From assembly GCA_016794125.1 (NCBI GenBank), contig JAEUKT010000002.1, forward strand, positions 1,570,206 to 1,634,205: a DNA stretch of 64,000 nt. Direction: 5' to 3'. Origin of the DNA: Alphaproteobacteria bacterium. GTDB lineage: Bacteria; Pseudomonadota; Alphaproteobacteria; Micavibrionales; UBA2020. A program made the position numbers and the translations under genes. The notes beneath the pieces were generated by a model. The model was not told where the DNA came from, did not search any database, and worked only from the letters and a program-made list of their open reading frames with translations. Shown piece by piece: positions 22,100-31,208 of the stretch (position 1 is the stretch's first letter; each line of letters opens with the position of its first letter).

Positions 22100-22762
22100 A
22101 TGACAGTTTCATCCGATACGCCGCTTTCTGTTTGCAACGACGCCCGCTTGATGGTCGGCGCCAGCCCTGTCGAAAACGTGACGTCGCCGGCGACGGAGCA
22201 GGAGAAAATCACTTCCCGAATGTACCGGCTTGTGGTCGAAGCGCTATTCGCGCGGCATACCTGGTCATTTGTGAACAAGCAACGCAACATCGCGGTTGAC
22301 CTCGACAAGGTGCCGGATGGCGGTTTTAAAAAGGCTTTCAGGCTTCCGTCCGACCTTGTCGCGGGGCCTTTTGCCGTTTATGCGAATGGCGACTTCAAAA
22401 ACCCTGTTTCCGAATTTTTGCATCAAGGCGACTATGTGCATACCGATTACGAGAAAATCGATGTGCTCTACCGTTGCAAGCCTGATCCGTCCATCTGGCC
22501 GGCCTCTTTCCGCCTGCTGGCCGTGACCGCGCTCGCGGCGCGCCTGGCGAAGCCGGTGGCCGACAATACCGAGCTGCAGACGGAGCTGCGCATGGAAGCC
22601 TTCGGCGACGCGCGCGGCGAAGGCACCGGCGGGCTGTTTGCGGTCGCGAAACAGGTTGATGCGCAAACCAAGCCCATGAAGAGCATTTTTGCCGGCGGGG
22701 ATCCGTTGACGAATGCGCGCCTCGGCGGCCTGTCGGGTATGCGGAGGTTTCGCAACTCATGA
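22100..22762 (+). CDS. Tail tubular protein A-like adaptor (gp11-like)
   Basis: A 220-aa protein. The pattern SVCNDARLMVGASPVEN, then YRLVVEALFARHTWSF, and later SFRLLAVTALAARLAKPVADN matches T7 gp11-type head-to-tail adaptors, which form the ring under the portal. It overlaps the nozzle gene by 4 bp. Confidence 0.82.
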   Translation: MTVSSDTPLSVCNDARLMVGASPVENVTSPATEQEKITSRMYRLVVEALFARHTWSFVNKQRNIAVDLDKVPDGGFKKAFRLPSDLVAGPFAVYANGDFKNPVSEFLHQGDYVHTDYEKIDVLYRCKPDPSIWPASFRLLAVTALAARLAKPVADNTELQTELRMEAFGDARGEGTGGLFAVAKQVDAQTKPMKSIFAGGDPLTNARLGGLSGMRRFRNS

Positions 22763-25700
22763 GCCTGCTGCGCGTCATCCAGACGAATTTCACTTCTGGC
22801 GTTCTCGACGCAAAACTCGCCGCGCGCGAGGATATCACGTTTTACTACAACGGCCTGGCATCCGCGAAAAACCTGGTCTCCGAACCGCAGGGCGGACTGA
22901 CGCGCCGGCCCGGCAAGGAATTCCTGCGCAAGCTCGCGCGGCAGCTGACGGAAATCGACATATCCGCGAAAACGGTTACGGTGCCGCATGGCGGAACGGC
23001 CGACAATCTGAAAGACAGCGACGATACCACATATGTAACGACGGCCGACGACCTGACCAACACCGACCCCTTCGTCGTCGTGCGCCTGGATCTGGGCGCC
23101 GCTATGGATATCTCGGCGATCGACGCCATCAACTACAAGCTGGAGAGCGGCGCCATATCCGGCGAATTCCGGCTGCAGCATTCGCTGAACGATGCGGCAT
23201 GGTCGGATTTCGGCGAACCGATGGACATTGACGCAAGCGACAGGTCGCGCCGCCGCCGGCCTTCGGCTGGAAAAGTATCGGCGCGTTATATCCGCTTTGT
23301 CCGGATCGGCGACACAAACCTCGCGGCGACCGTCAGCATCGCGCGGCTGCGACTGTGGCAGGAATCCGCCGACCTCTCGCCGGCAAAGCTTTTCCCGTTC
23401 GCTTATTCCAGCAAAGCCGCTTATATGTTCGTGCAGTCTGACCGGAACATCGACGTATTTTCCGGCAAGGAATACGTGACAAGCATCCGCGCTCCACATA
23501 GCGCGACTCAGCTGCCGGTCGTCACCGCATCGCAACGCCTCGACACCATGCTTCAATTCCATGAAGCACGGCAGCCGTGGAAGATATTCCGCCAGGGCGG
23601 CGACAGCGAATTCGATTTCCGTTATGTCGATTTCGAGAATGTTCCAGATTACGATTACGGCGTGGCACCGACCGGCGCAAGCCCCGGCGTTAACGAGGTG
23701 CAAACCATAACCGGCAGCTTCACCGGCGGAACATTCCGCATCACGCTCGAGGGGAAAAAAACGAATTCCATCACCGGCACGGGCGACCAGAATACAGTCG
23801 CAACGCGCATCCAGTCTGCGCTGCGCAACCTTGCGAACACCTCAGCCACAGGCATAACCGTCACCTATGCCGCAGGCGATTTTACCGTCACGTTTGCAGG
23901 TGGCGATGGCTTGCGACCCTGGGAGAAAATGGTTATTGACGACGAAACGGCTGTTGTTACCCGCACGACGGTCGGACAATTCGCGGGGATCGCGGCAGGA
24001 GACGAGGTTCAGACGCTGAACGTCGCCGGCACGGCAAGCGGCGACAAGTTCACAATCGAATTCGAGGGATACACGACCAACACCATCACGGTCGGCGCGA
24101 CCGATGGCGATACCGCCACAAACATCCAGAGCGCCCTGCGCGCGCTCGAGAACATCGACGGCGACACCGGCCTGACGGTTAACGACGTAACAGACGGCTT
24201 CGCCGTCGTTTTTTCGGGCGATAAGCTTGGGAACCGGCCGCATACGAAAATGAAGGTTTTCGTGCTGAAGGGAAACGGCGTCTGGGATGTGGCGCGCACG
24301 ACGCGCGGCCGGCTGCCGGGCGAGGCGATCATCAGCGAGACGCGCGGCTGGCCGCGCTGCGGCCTGCTTCACCAGTCGCGCCTGAACCTCGCCGGCATGC
24401 CGGGCGTGCCGGATGGCTGGATCGCGTCGGTCGTCAATGATCGATACAATTTCGACACCGAGCTGGAGACGCCCGAAAAAGGGCTCGCTTTCCAGCCGGA
24501 GGAGGAGCAGGTCGGCACCATTTACGACATGGTCGCAGCGCAACACCTGACTTTCTTCCTGTCGGATTCCGTCATGTACAACCCTTCGGAAGCGATCAAT
24601 GAAAGCAGCGTGATGAAATTCGCCTGCAGCGAAGGCGCAAAGGCCGGCCTGCCGAAATATGAAGTCGATGGCGGGCTGATCTATGTGCAGGGCGTGCTTG
24701 ACGAAGAAACGCAGACGGAAATCGGCACATCCATCCGGCAGCTGCAATTCGACGAGCTGAAGCAGCGCTATCAATCGAACATCCTCTCGAAATTTTCGGC
24801 AAGTCTGATCCGCGATCCGGTATCCTGCGCGCTGCGGAAAGGTCTTTCGACCGAGGAATCCGACCTCTACCTGCTGGTCAATAACGACGGCACGGCGATC
24901 GGCTACACCATTTTGTCGGCCGACCAGGTCAACGCCTTCATGCCGATCGAGACACGCCCGGGCGACAAACTGATATCGGTCGGCGTGGACAAGCGGCAAA
25001 ATGTTTACTGGATCACCGAGCGCATGATCGACGGCGCCGCCGAGCGATATGTCGAACGGTGGAACAAGGACCTGCAATTCGACTGCGGATCCACGGTCAC
25101 GGTCACAGCAGAAGAATTCTCCGCAGCTGAAGGGCAGGCGGATTTTACATGGTCATTTGACAATCCGGTTGATGCCGCAGCGGTTGGGGTGCGGCTCAGG
25201 GGCGGCCGTCTTGCGTCGGCGGAGTTTATGGTTGATCTGCCGACCAAGACGGTTTCGCTCGTGCCATCGATCGCGGCGACGGTCGCGGCGGGTGACAAGG
25301 TGCGCATCGCGAAAATGCTGAACGAAGTCACCGATGCGGATCACCTCGAAGGTGAAACGATCCAGACATATATCGACGGCAACGAAGGACCCGATTGCGT
25401 CGTCGCTGCCGGCACATTCTCGCTGCCCGATTATGCCGATACCGAAATCCAGTACGGTTTTGATTTTGAGGTATCTGGCAAGCTTATGCCTTTCCGCGTG
25501 CCGGGCGGGACGACGCTGGTGGATAAAAAGCTGCGCGTGGTGAATGCCATTTTCCAGCTTCACAAAACGGCAAACATGCAGATCCGCGCGAATGACGGCG
25601 ACTGGCAGGATCTGCCGCTCGTCAAGCTGGATGGCGATATCCTCGACCGGACGGCCGAGGAGCTTCTATTTACCGGGGAGATTGCTGCAGAGGGGCTGCT

Positions 25701-25791
25701 GGGTTTCGCTGTCGGCGGCGTGCTGGAATTCAGGCAGGCAGGACCCGGTCCTTTCACAATTTTAAGCGCGACGCGCGAGGTGTCGGTATGA
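22759..25791 (+). CDS. Tail nozzle protein B (gp12-like) with inserted beta domains
   Basis: A 1010-aa protein. The N-terminus (NFTSGVLDAKLAAREDITFYYNGL... PQGGLTRRPG) is the gp12 nozzle signature. Residues about 68-201 form an inserted F5/8 type C (discoidin)-like beta-sandwich, ending SARYIRFVRIGD...SIARLRLW. Residues about 314-383 and 415-490 are two related copies of a small beta domain (TNSITGTGDQNTVATRIQSALRNL and TNTITVGATDGDTATNIQSALRAL). The nozzle closes the tail and may contact receptors. The insertions make it longer than T7 gp12 (about 800 aa). Confidence 0.82.
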   Translation: MSLLRVIQTNFTSGVLDAKLAAREDITFYYNGLASAKNLVSEPQGGLTRRPGKEFLRKLARQLTEIDISAKTVTVPHGGTADNLKDSDDTTYVTTADDLTNTDPFVVVRLDLGAAMDISAIDAINYKLESGAISGEFRLQHSLNDAAWSDFGEPMDIDASDRSRRRRPSAGKVSARYIRFVRIGDTNLAATVSIARLRLWQESADLSPAKLFPFAYSSKAAYMFVQSDRNIDVFSGKEYVTSIRAPHSATQLPVVTASQRLDTMLQFHEARQPWKIFRQGGDSEFDFRYVDFENVPDYDYGVAPTGASPGVNEVQTITGSFTGGTFRITLEGKKTNSITGTGDQNTVATRIQSALRNLANTSATGITVTYAAGDFTVTFAGGDGLRPWEKMVIDDETAVVTRTTVGQFAGIAAGDEVQTLNVAGTASGDKFTIEFEGYTTNTITVGATDGDTATNIQSALRALENIDGDTGLTVNDVTDGFAVVFSGDKLGNRPHTKMKVFVLKGNGVWDVARTTRGRLPGEAIISETRGWPRCGLLHQSRLNLAGMPGVPDGWIASVVNDRYNFDTELETPEKGLAFQPEEEQVGTIYDMVAAQHLTFFLSDSVMYNPSEAINESSVMKFACSEGAKAGLPKYEVDGGLIYVQGVLDEETQTEIGTSIRQLQFDELKQRYQSNILSKFSASLIRDPVSCALRKGLSTEESDLYLLVNNDGTAIGYTILSADQVNAFMPIETRPGDKLISVGVDKRQNVYWITERMIDGAAERYVERWNKDLQFDCGSTVTVTAEEFSAAEGQADFTWSFDNPVDAAAVGVRLRGGRLASAEFMVDLPTKTVSLVPSIAATVAAGDKVRIAKMLNEVTDADHLEGETIQTYIDGNEGPDCVVAAGTFSLPDYADTEIQYGFDFEVSGKLMPFRVPGGTTLVDKKLRVVNAIFQLHKTANMQIRANDGDWQDLPLVKLDGDILDRTAEELLFTGEIAAEGLLGFAVGGVLEFRQAGPGPFTILSATREVSV

Positions 25792-26444
25792 CGGGCCTAG
25801 TAACCATGCTTTCAAGCGCCTTCATGGGCGGCGGCGCGACCTCTGCTGCAGATATCGCCTGGAACACCGCGGCGCCGGCCGCGCAAAGCTTTTCCTTCGG
25901 CGCCGGCGGCATGTGGCCTGCAGGTCCTGCGCAGGATCCGCTGGCGATGCTGTCGTCAAAGCTTAACCTCGGCAGCATGTCGATGAACCTTTTTTCCGGC
26001 GTCGCGGAAGCGATCGGCACAAACATGGATGCAAAGCAGCGCGCATCCGCGCTTGCCCTGCAGTCCAAGGACGTCGAGGCGATGGCCCGCGGCGAGTTAA
26101 TCAAAGGCTTTGAGGCGAATAACGAGATCATGGACAACGCGATCCAGACGATGGGCGCGCAGCGGCTGGCCTTTGCGGCGAACGGCATGGAACTGAATTT
26201 CGGCACGCCGGTTTCCGTGACCAATGAAACGCAGGCGATCGCCGACCGCCAGAGCGGCGTGGTCGGCCGCAATGCGAACATGATGGCGCTTGGCCGCCGC
26301 AAGCAGGCGGCTGCGCTGCTCGAGGAGCGTGCCAACGTGTTGAGCCAGGGCAAATTCAAGGCTGCCGGACAAATTGCTTCCGGCATGGTCGCCGCGTATG
26401 ACAACAGCCAGGAGCTCGCGCAGCGGAGGATCAACCGTGGTTAA
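25788..26444 (+). CDS. Internal virion protein (gp14-like)
   Basis: A 218-aa protein, Gly/Ala/Met-rich at the N-terminus, with a long C-terminal helix (ALGRRKQAAALLEERANVLSQGKFKAAGQIASGM). This composition and place match gp14-type ejection proteins that form the outer-membrane part of the ejection channel. It overlaps both neighbours. Confidence 0.7.
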   Translation: MTGLVTMLSSAFMGGGATSAADIAWNTAAPAAQSFSFGAGGMWPAGPAQDPLAMLSSKLNLGSMSMNLFSGVAEAIGTNMDAKQRASALALQSKDVEAMARGELIKGFEANNEIMDNAIQTMGAQRLAFAANGMELNFGTPVSVTNETQAIADRQSGVVGRNANMMALGRRKQAAALLEERANVLSQGKFKAAGQIASGMVAAYDNSQELAQRRINRG

Positions 26445-28641
26445 TCGCACAGGTCAATCCTACAATATCCCTCAAGCCGATCGGCGGCAGCAGGAATCCG
26501 CGGCGCCGCTCGCGGCTTCCTATGCGACGACAGCGCCCGGAAATATCAGCTCGATGGCCGAGCCCGCGAAGATGCTCGCCAATTCCCTGCAGGCGCAAAG
26601 CCGTCGCATCGAGGAGAGGCTGGATCGCATCGCCGTGGACGAGGGAGAAGCTCAGGGCATGATGCAGGCGGCCGAGGGCGACGTGCCTGTGCGGCGCGAC
26701 GGCACCATGCGCGGCGCGGCCTATGACCAGGCAGCCATGCGCACGATGCTCGCGCGGCATGACATCGATGCCCGCCGGAATGCCGAGGAGCTGTTCCTCA
26801 AGCACAAGGAGAACCCCGCCGCGCTTGCCAAGGGGCTCGACGGATATATGCAGGGCGTGCTGCAGTCCTCGCTCGACGGCCAGCTGAAGGCGCAATTCAA
26901 GATCAATTTTTCGGAAATCTCGAACGCCTATCTGAGCGAGGCGAAACGCCACGCCGAAGCCCGCGCACATGCCGCGGCAGCCGCGGCCTTCACGGACGCG
27001 CGCGACGGCCGGCTGAAGTCCATCCAGGATATCGCCCTGTTCGAGCAGGATGACGAAAAGGCATCGACCTCGCTGGCGTCACAGATCGCGGATCTCGGAA
27101 AATTCGCCATCGAACAGGGAAAGACGCCGGCGGAAGCCAAGCGCCTGACGGAGCAAGCGACGGAGCTGGCGCGCAATTACCGCTGGCGCGGGAAGTTCCT
27201 GCAGGCCGACAGCCCCGTGGGGCAGTATGGTCCGCAGATCCCGATCCAGGCGCAGCGCCGCGTCATGAAGGCGTTTGACGAGGAATTTAAATCTGGAAAT
27301 TCCGGCCTGTCGCTTGAAGCCTATGATGCGCTCGGATCCAAGATGCGGGCCGATCTCAACCGTGCGGAGGCGCAGCATAACGGCGCCCTTTCCCTGATCG
27401 GAAAAGGTATCAGTTCGGCGCAGCGCCTGATCGAAGACGGTTACAACCCCGGGCAGGACCAGCTGGAGGCGCTGCAGGCGCAAGCGGCGCAAACCGGCGA
27501 TCCCGCGGCCGTCGCGGCGACCGGACAGGTCAAAGCCCTGTGGGAGTTTCAGGACGCAGCGCGCACCCTGCGGCCCGACCAGCTGCAGGGCTGGATCAAT
27601 GGGGAGCAGGCGCGCCTGCAAAAATCCGGCAATGTTTCCGAATTCGAGGCCGGCCGCGCCGAGATGGCAGAAAAGCTTCTGACCTCGATGAATACCGAAT
27701 TGCAGCGCGATCCCCTCAGCTGGGCGTCGCGCGTCGGCATCGTGCAGCCCGCGCCGCTGGATTTCGGGAATCCGCAAAGCTTCGCAAAGCGGCAGACGGA
27801 CGCAGAGACCGTCGCGCAGCATTATGGCGTCACGCCGCCGCTCATGACCAACGAAGAAGTTGCGCAATGGTCTAGCCAATGGAACCAGTCAACCCCCGAC
27901 CAGAAGCTGGGGATGGTCACAGCGCTGCAGGCAGGTTTCGGCGCCGACGCTGTACATGCCTATGAGGCGATCGCGAAGGACGCGCCCGGGCTCGCGAATG
28001 TCGGCGGCCTGCTCTCGCAAGCGCCGGCCGCTCATATGCAGACAGCGCGCGATTTCACCGTCGGCGACACGCTGCTCGCCGGCAAGGACAAGACGCTGCC
28101 GGCGTCAAACCTGCTGCAGGAACGTGCGAGCGAAGTCCTGGGCGACGTTTACGGCTACGCGCCCGGCGCGCATGACGCGGTGCTGGAGACGGCGAAGCGC
28201 CTTTATGCCGCGCGCGCATCCCGCGCGGGCCTGACGCCGGCGGATTTCGACGAGAAGATTTATGACCGCGCGCTGCGCGAGGCTTCCGGCGCCTGGTACG
28301 ACAAGCAGGGCAAGCAATACGGCGGTGTGACGGAACAGCGCCGCGGCCATTATGTCGTGCTGCCGGCGAACACCACCGAGGATCAATTCGCCGATATGCT
28401 CGACAAAATCACCGACGCTGACCTTGCGGCATTGAGCGTCGGCGGCGCGACGCCGCGCTACTCCACCGGCCGCGTGATGACGGCGGACGAGCTGCGCAGC
28501 GCATACCTTATCAGCTCCGGCCCGGGCCGCTACCTGGTATCGGAGACCAACCCGAAGGCCGCCGCCGTCTTCGTGCAAGGATCCAACGCAACCGGACATT
28601 TCGAGATCGATCTCGCCAAGCTGAAGGAGCTGAAGAAGTGA
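26437..28641 (+). CDS. Internal virion protein (gp15-like)
   Basis: A 734-aa helical protein. GTG at 26437 is the start because GGAGGA lies 6-7 nt upstream; the longer frame has no such signal. It is rich in Ala/Gln helices throughout, like gp15-type core proteins that are ejected and span the periplasm. It is coupled to the next gene by 4 bp. Confidence 0.7.
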   Translation: MVNRTGQSYNIPQADRRQQESAAPLAASYATTAPGNISSMAEPAKMLANSLQAQSRRIEERLDRIAVDEGEAQGMMQAAEGDVPVRRDGTMRGAAYDQAAMRTMLARHDIDARRNAEELFLKHKENPAALAKGLDGYMQGVLQSSLDGQLKAQFKINFSEISNAYLSEAKRHAEARAHAAAAAAFTDARDGRLKSIQDIALFEQDDEKASTSLASQIADLGKFAIEQGKTPAEAKRLTEQATELARNYRWRGKFLQADSPVGQYGPQIPIQAQRRVMKAFDEEFKSGNSGLSLEAYDALGSKMRADLNRAEAQHNGALSLIGKGISSAQRLIEDGYNPGQDQLEALQAQAAQTGDPAAVAATGQVKALWEFQDAARTLRPDQLQGWINGEQARLQKSGNVSEFEAGRAEMAEKLLTSMNTELQRDPLSWASRVGIVQPAPLDFGNPQSFAKRQTDAETVAQHYGVTPPLMTNEEVAQWSSQWNQSTPDQKLGMVTALQAGFGADAVHAYEAIAKDAPGLANVGGLLSQAPAAHMQTARDFTVGDTLLAGKDKTLPASNLLQERASEVLGDVYGYAPGAHDAVLETAKRLYAARASRAGLTPADFDEKIYDRALREASGAWYDKQGKQYGGVTEQRRGHYVVLPANTTEDQFADMLDKITDADLAALSVGGATPRYSTGRVMTADELRSAYLISSGPGRYLVSETNPKAAAVFVQGSNATGHFEIDLAKLKELKK

Positions 28642-31208
28642 GCGGATTTTGGCCGGCAACAGACCAGGCAGACGGACGGCTCGCCGAAGTGGCCAGCGGA
28701 CCCGCGACAGGCTTTGCCGAAAACTTCGAGGCGCAAAACCGCGAGATGCAGCTGATTAACCGCAGCGTATCCAAACACAGCCTCCTGTCGGAAGCCTATG
28801 CGGAACGCATCGACGAGATCGAGAAAGCGACGGGGCAACGCCTGCCTAATCCTGTCGGCCAGGCTGAGCAGGAAATGCTGCAGCTCGGCCGCCGGCCTTT
28901 GGTGCTCGACGCCGTTGCGGTGGCAAACGATACCTTCCTGAATAAATACATGGACGACTTCGAGAAGGCGGTCGAGCCGTGGCGCGCGAAACATCCGCAG
29001 CTGGCGACGAAGCAAAAGATGCTTCAGCAGCTGGGCGACATGGTGCGCAGCGTGGAAGAAGAAACAGCCGACATATCAGACCGCGCGACATTCACCGGCA
29101 AGGTCGGCGGATTTATTGGATCTATGGCCGGCGCAATGCAGGATCCCATTAATCTTGTTACGCTGCCGCTTGGTGCCGGCGCCGCAAACGGCATCATACG
29201 GACGGCCGTAACGGAGGCGATCGTCAACGCCGGATCGGAAACTTTGATCCAGACGAAGGTGCAACCCTTCCGCGGCGAACTGGGCCTCGAGTACGGATTT
29301 GAGCAGGGCGCGGAAAACGTCGCCTTCGCTGCCGGCGGTGCTGCCGTGGTTGGCGGCGCGGTCAAGGCGGGCGGCAAGCTTGCGGAATCCGGCTCGATTG
29401 GCCGTAGCGTAAGAAAAACGATCGACCTTGGCGGGCTTGTTGGCGACAAGCTGCTGAAACTTTTCGACAGCGCCGTGTCACAGCCGACGCGCGCGCAGCG
29501 CGAGGCGCGCGGGCTCTATGAGCATATATCCGAAATCAACGAAAGCAGCCCGCTCGATCGCGAAGTGGTCGGCGCCGAAGCGGAACACAACCAGCGGCTG
29601 ACGGAAGCCATGCGCGCGGCGCGCGACGGCCGCGCTGCGGATATGCCCGACATGCCGGCCGCGCCTGTATCGCGCGCCGCGCTCGATCCTGCGCCGAAGC
29701 TGCAGGGCATCATCGAGACGTTTGATCCTGCCGGCATCCAGTCCGACGCGCGCACGTTCCAATTCAAGGAAGGCGGTGACAGCTCGGGCGTGACGGAGCG
29801 TCTCGACGGTGTTGCGCAATGGGATGAAACCAAGGCGGGCATGGTTATCGTTTTCGAGGATAATTTCGGGCAACGCTTCATCGCGGACGGTCATCAGCGG
29901 CTTGGCCTGGCAAAGCGCCTGCAGGCAAAAGATCCGACGCAAAAAATAACTCTCTACGGCCCGCTCCTGCGAGAGGCGGATGGCTATACACCGGAAGCGG
30001 TGCGCGTGATTGCGGCCATGAAAAACATCGCAGAAGGAACCGGATCCGCGATCGACGCCGCCAAGGTGCTGCGCACGGATCCTGCCCGCCTGAAGGAATT
30101 GCCGCCGCGCTCGCAGCTGGTGCGCCAGGCGGCCGATATGGTGAACCTGAGCGACGAGGCATTCGGCTTCGTCGTCAATGAAATCGTGCCGGCCAATTAC
30201 GCGGCAGTCGTCGGCCGGCTGGTGAAGGACGAAAAGCTTCAGCTGCCGATCATGAACGTGCTGGCAAAGGTGGAACCTGAAAACGCCGTGCAGGCCGAGG
30301 CTATCATCCGGCAGGCGATGGAGGTCGGCACCCGCACCGAGACGCAGATCAACCTGTTCGGCGAAGAGCAAGTAACATCAAGCCTTTATCTCGAGCGCGC
30401 CAAGGTTCTCGACAAAGCCTTGAAAAAACTGAGGATCGACCGTAAGGTGTTTCAGGTTCTGGTCGATAACGCACGCCAGCTCGAGGATGCCGGCAACGTC
30501 CTGAAAACGGACGCCAACGCCGCAACGGCCGAGACGGCTGCCCGGGCGTCGCAAATGATCCAGACGCTCGCCAACCGCAAGGGCGGATTGTCGGATGCTT
30601 TAAGCGCAGCAGCCAGGAGGGCAGCAGATGAAGGCAGATATGTCAACGCAACAGCCGATTTCGTCGAAGCTGTCCGATCAGCAATTGAACGCGGCGATTT
30701 CTCTGGGCTCGCAGATGGCGGACATGGACGCGCTTATGAAGCTGCAGGCGAAGACGCGCCGCGTGCTTCAGCAGCAGCTGACCTCCAACCAGACGAAAAA
30801 CACCTAAACAAATTCGCGGAGCCTGCAGGCGCCGGCCAGCTCGAGCAGACGCGCGCGCTCGAGGCCGACGTGCGCGGCGCGATTGCGGCCTCGATCGAGC
30901 AAGAAGCGTCGCGCCTTGCAGGGCCAGATCTCTATCGGATGCCGGAATCCGACCGCGCGGACCTGCTGAAATTCGCCAAGAAAAAAAGTTTCGATGCGCT
31001 CGACGACCTTCCGCGCAGCGAAAAGACGGCCATCATCCAGAAGTGGCTTGAAAGCCGTAAGCCCGAGCTGCAGGAGATCCCTGTCGGCGCCCGCATCGAC
31101 GAGCAGGGCAAGGTGATTACCGAGACGCGCACGGTCAAGGACCTGCTGGACGAAATCGACCAGGACCAGAAAGACCTCGACGCCATCAGCAGCTGCGGGG
31201 TGCCATGA
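28638..31208 (+). CDS. Internal virion/polyvalent protein with ParB-like domain
   Basis: An 856-aa protein. A hydrophobic Gly/Ala region (GKVGGFIGSMAGAMQDPINLVTLPLG and AFAAGGAAVVGGAVKAGG) suggests membrane insertion on ejection. Around residues 400-430 the sequence MVIVFEDNFGQRFIADGHQRLGLAKRLQ resembles a ParB/sulfiredoxin-fold motif (DGHxRL). The C-terminal half is helical. Combined domains in an ejected protein recall polyvalent proteins of phages. A second gene is nested out of frame at 30628-30807. Confidence 0.7.
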   Translation: MSGFWPATDQADGRLAEVASGPATGFAENFEAQNREMQLINRSVSKHSLLSEAYAERIDEIEKATGQRLPNPVGQAEQEMLQLGRRPLVLDAVAVANDTFLNKYMDDFEKAVEPWRAKHPQLATKQKMLQQLGDMVRSVEEETADISDRATFTGKVGGFIGSMAGAMQDPINLVTLPLGAGAANGIIRTAVTEAIVNAGSETLIQTKVQPFRGELGLEYGFEQGAENVAFAAGGAAVVGGAVKAGGKLAESGSIGRSVRKTIDLGGLVGDKLLKLFDSAVSQPTRAQREARGLYEHISEINESSPLDREVVGAEAEHNQRLTEAMRAARDGRAADMPDMPAAPVSRAALDPAPKLQGIIETFDPAGIQSDARTFQFKEGGDSSGVTERLDGVAQWDETKAGMVIVFEDNFGQRFIADGHQRLGLAKRLQAKDPTQKITLYGPLLREADGYTPEAVRVIAAMKNIAEGTGSAIDAAKVLRTDPARLKELPPRSQLVRQAADMVNLSDEAFGFVVNEIVPANYAAVVGRLVKDEKLQLPIMNVLAKVEPENAVQAEAIIRQAMEVGTRTETQINLFGEEQVTSSLYLERAKVLDKALKKLRIDRKVFQVLVDNARQLEDAGNVLKTDANAATAETAARASQMIQTLANRKGGLSDALSAAARRAADEGRYVNATADFVEAVRSAIERGDFSGLADGGHGRAYEAAGEDAPRASAAADLQPDEKHLNKFAEPAGAGQLEQTRALEADVRGAIAASIEQEASRLAGPDLYRMPESDRADLLKFAKKKSFDALDDLPRSEKTAIIQKWLESRKPELQEIPVGARIDEQGKVITETRTVKDLLDEIDQDQKDLDAISSCGVP
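30628..30807 (+). CDS. Overprinted small gene, 59 aa, nested
   Basis: An out-of-frame ORF inside the 856-aa gene, starting MKADMSTQQPISSKLSDQQL and ending QQLTSNQTKNT. A textbook AGGAGGG (30615-30621) precedes the ATG by 6 nt. By hand count, 47 of 59 codons end in G or C in this frame, while the enclosing frame in the same bases has mostly A/T third positions, the reverse of the rest of the operon. The product would be a soluble helical protein. Function unknown. Confidence 0.6.
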   Translation: MKADMSTQQPISSKLSDQQLNAAISLGSQMADMDALMKLQAKTRRVLQQQLTSNQTKNT

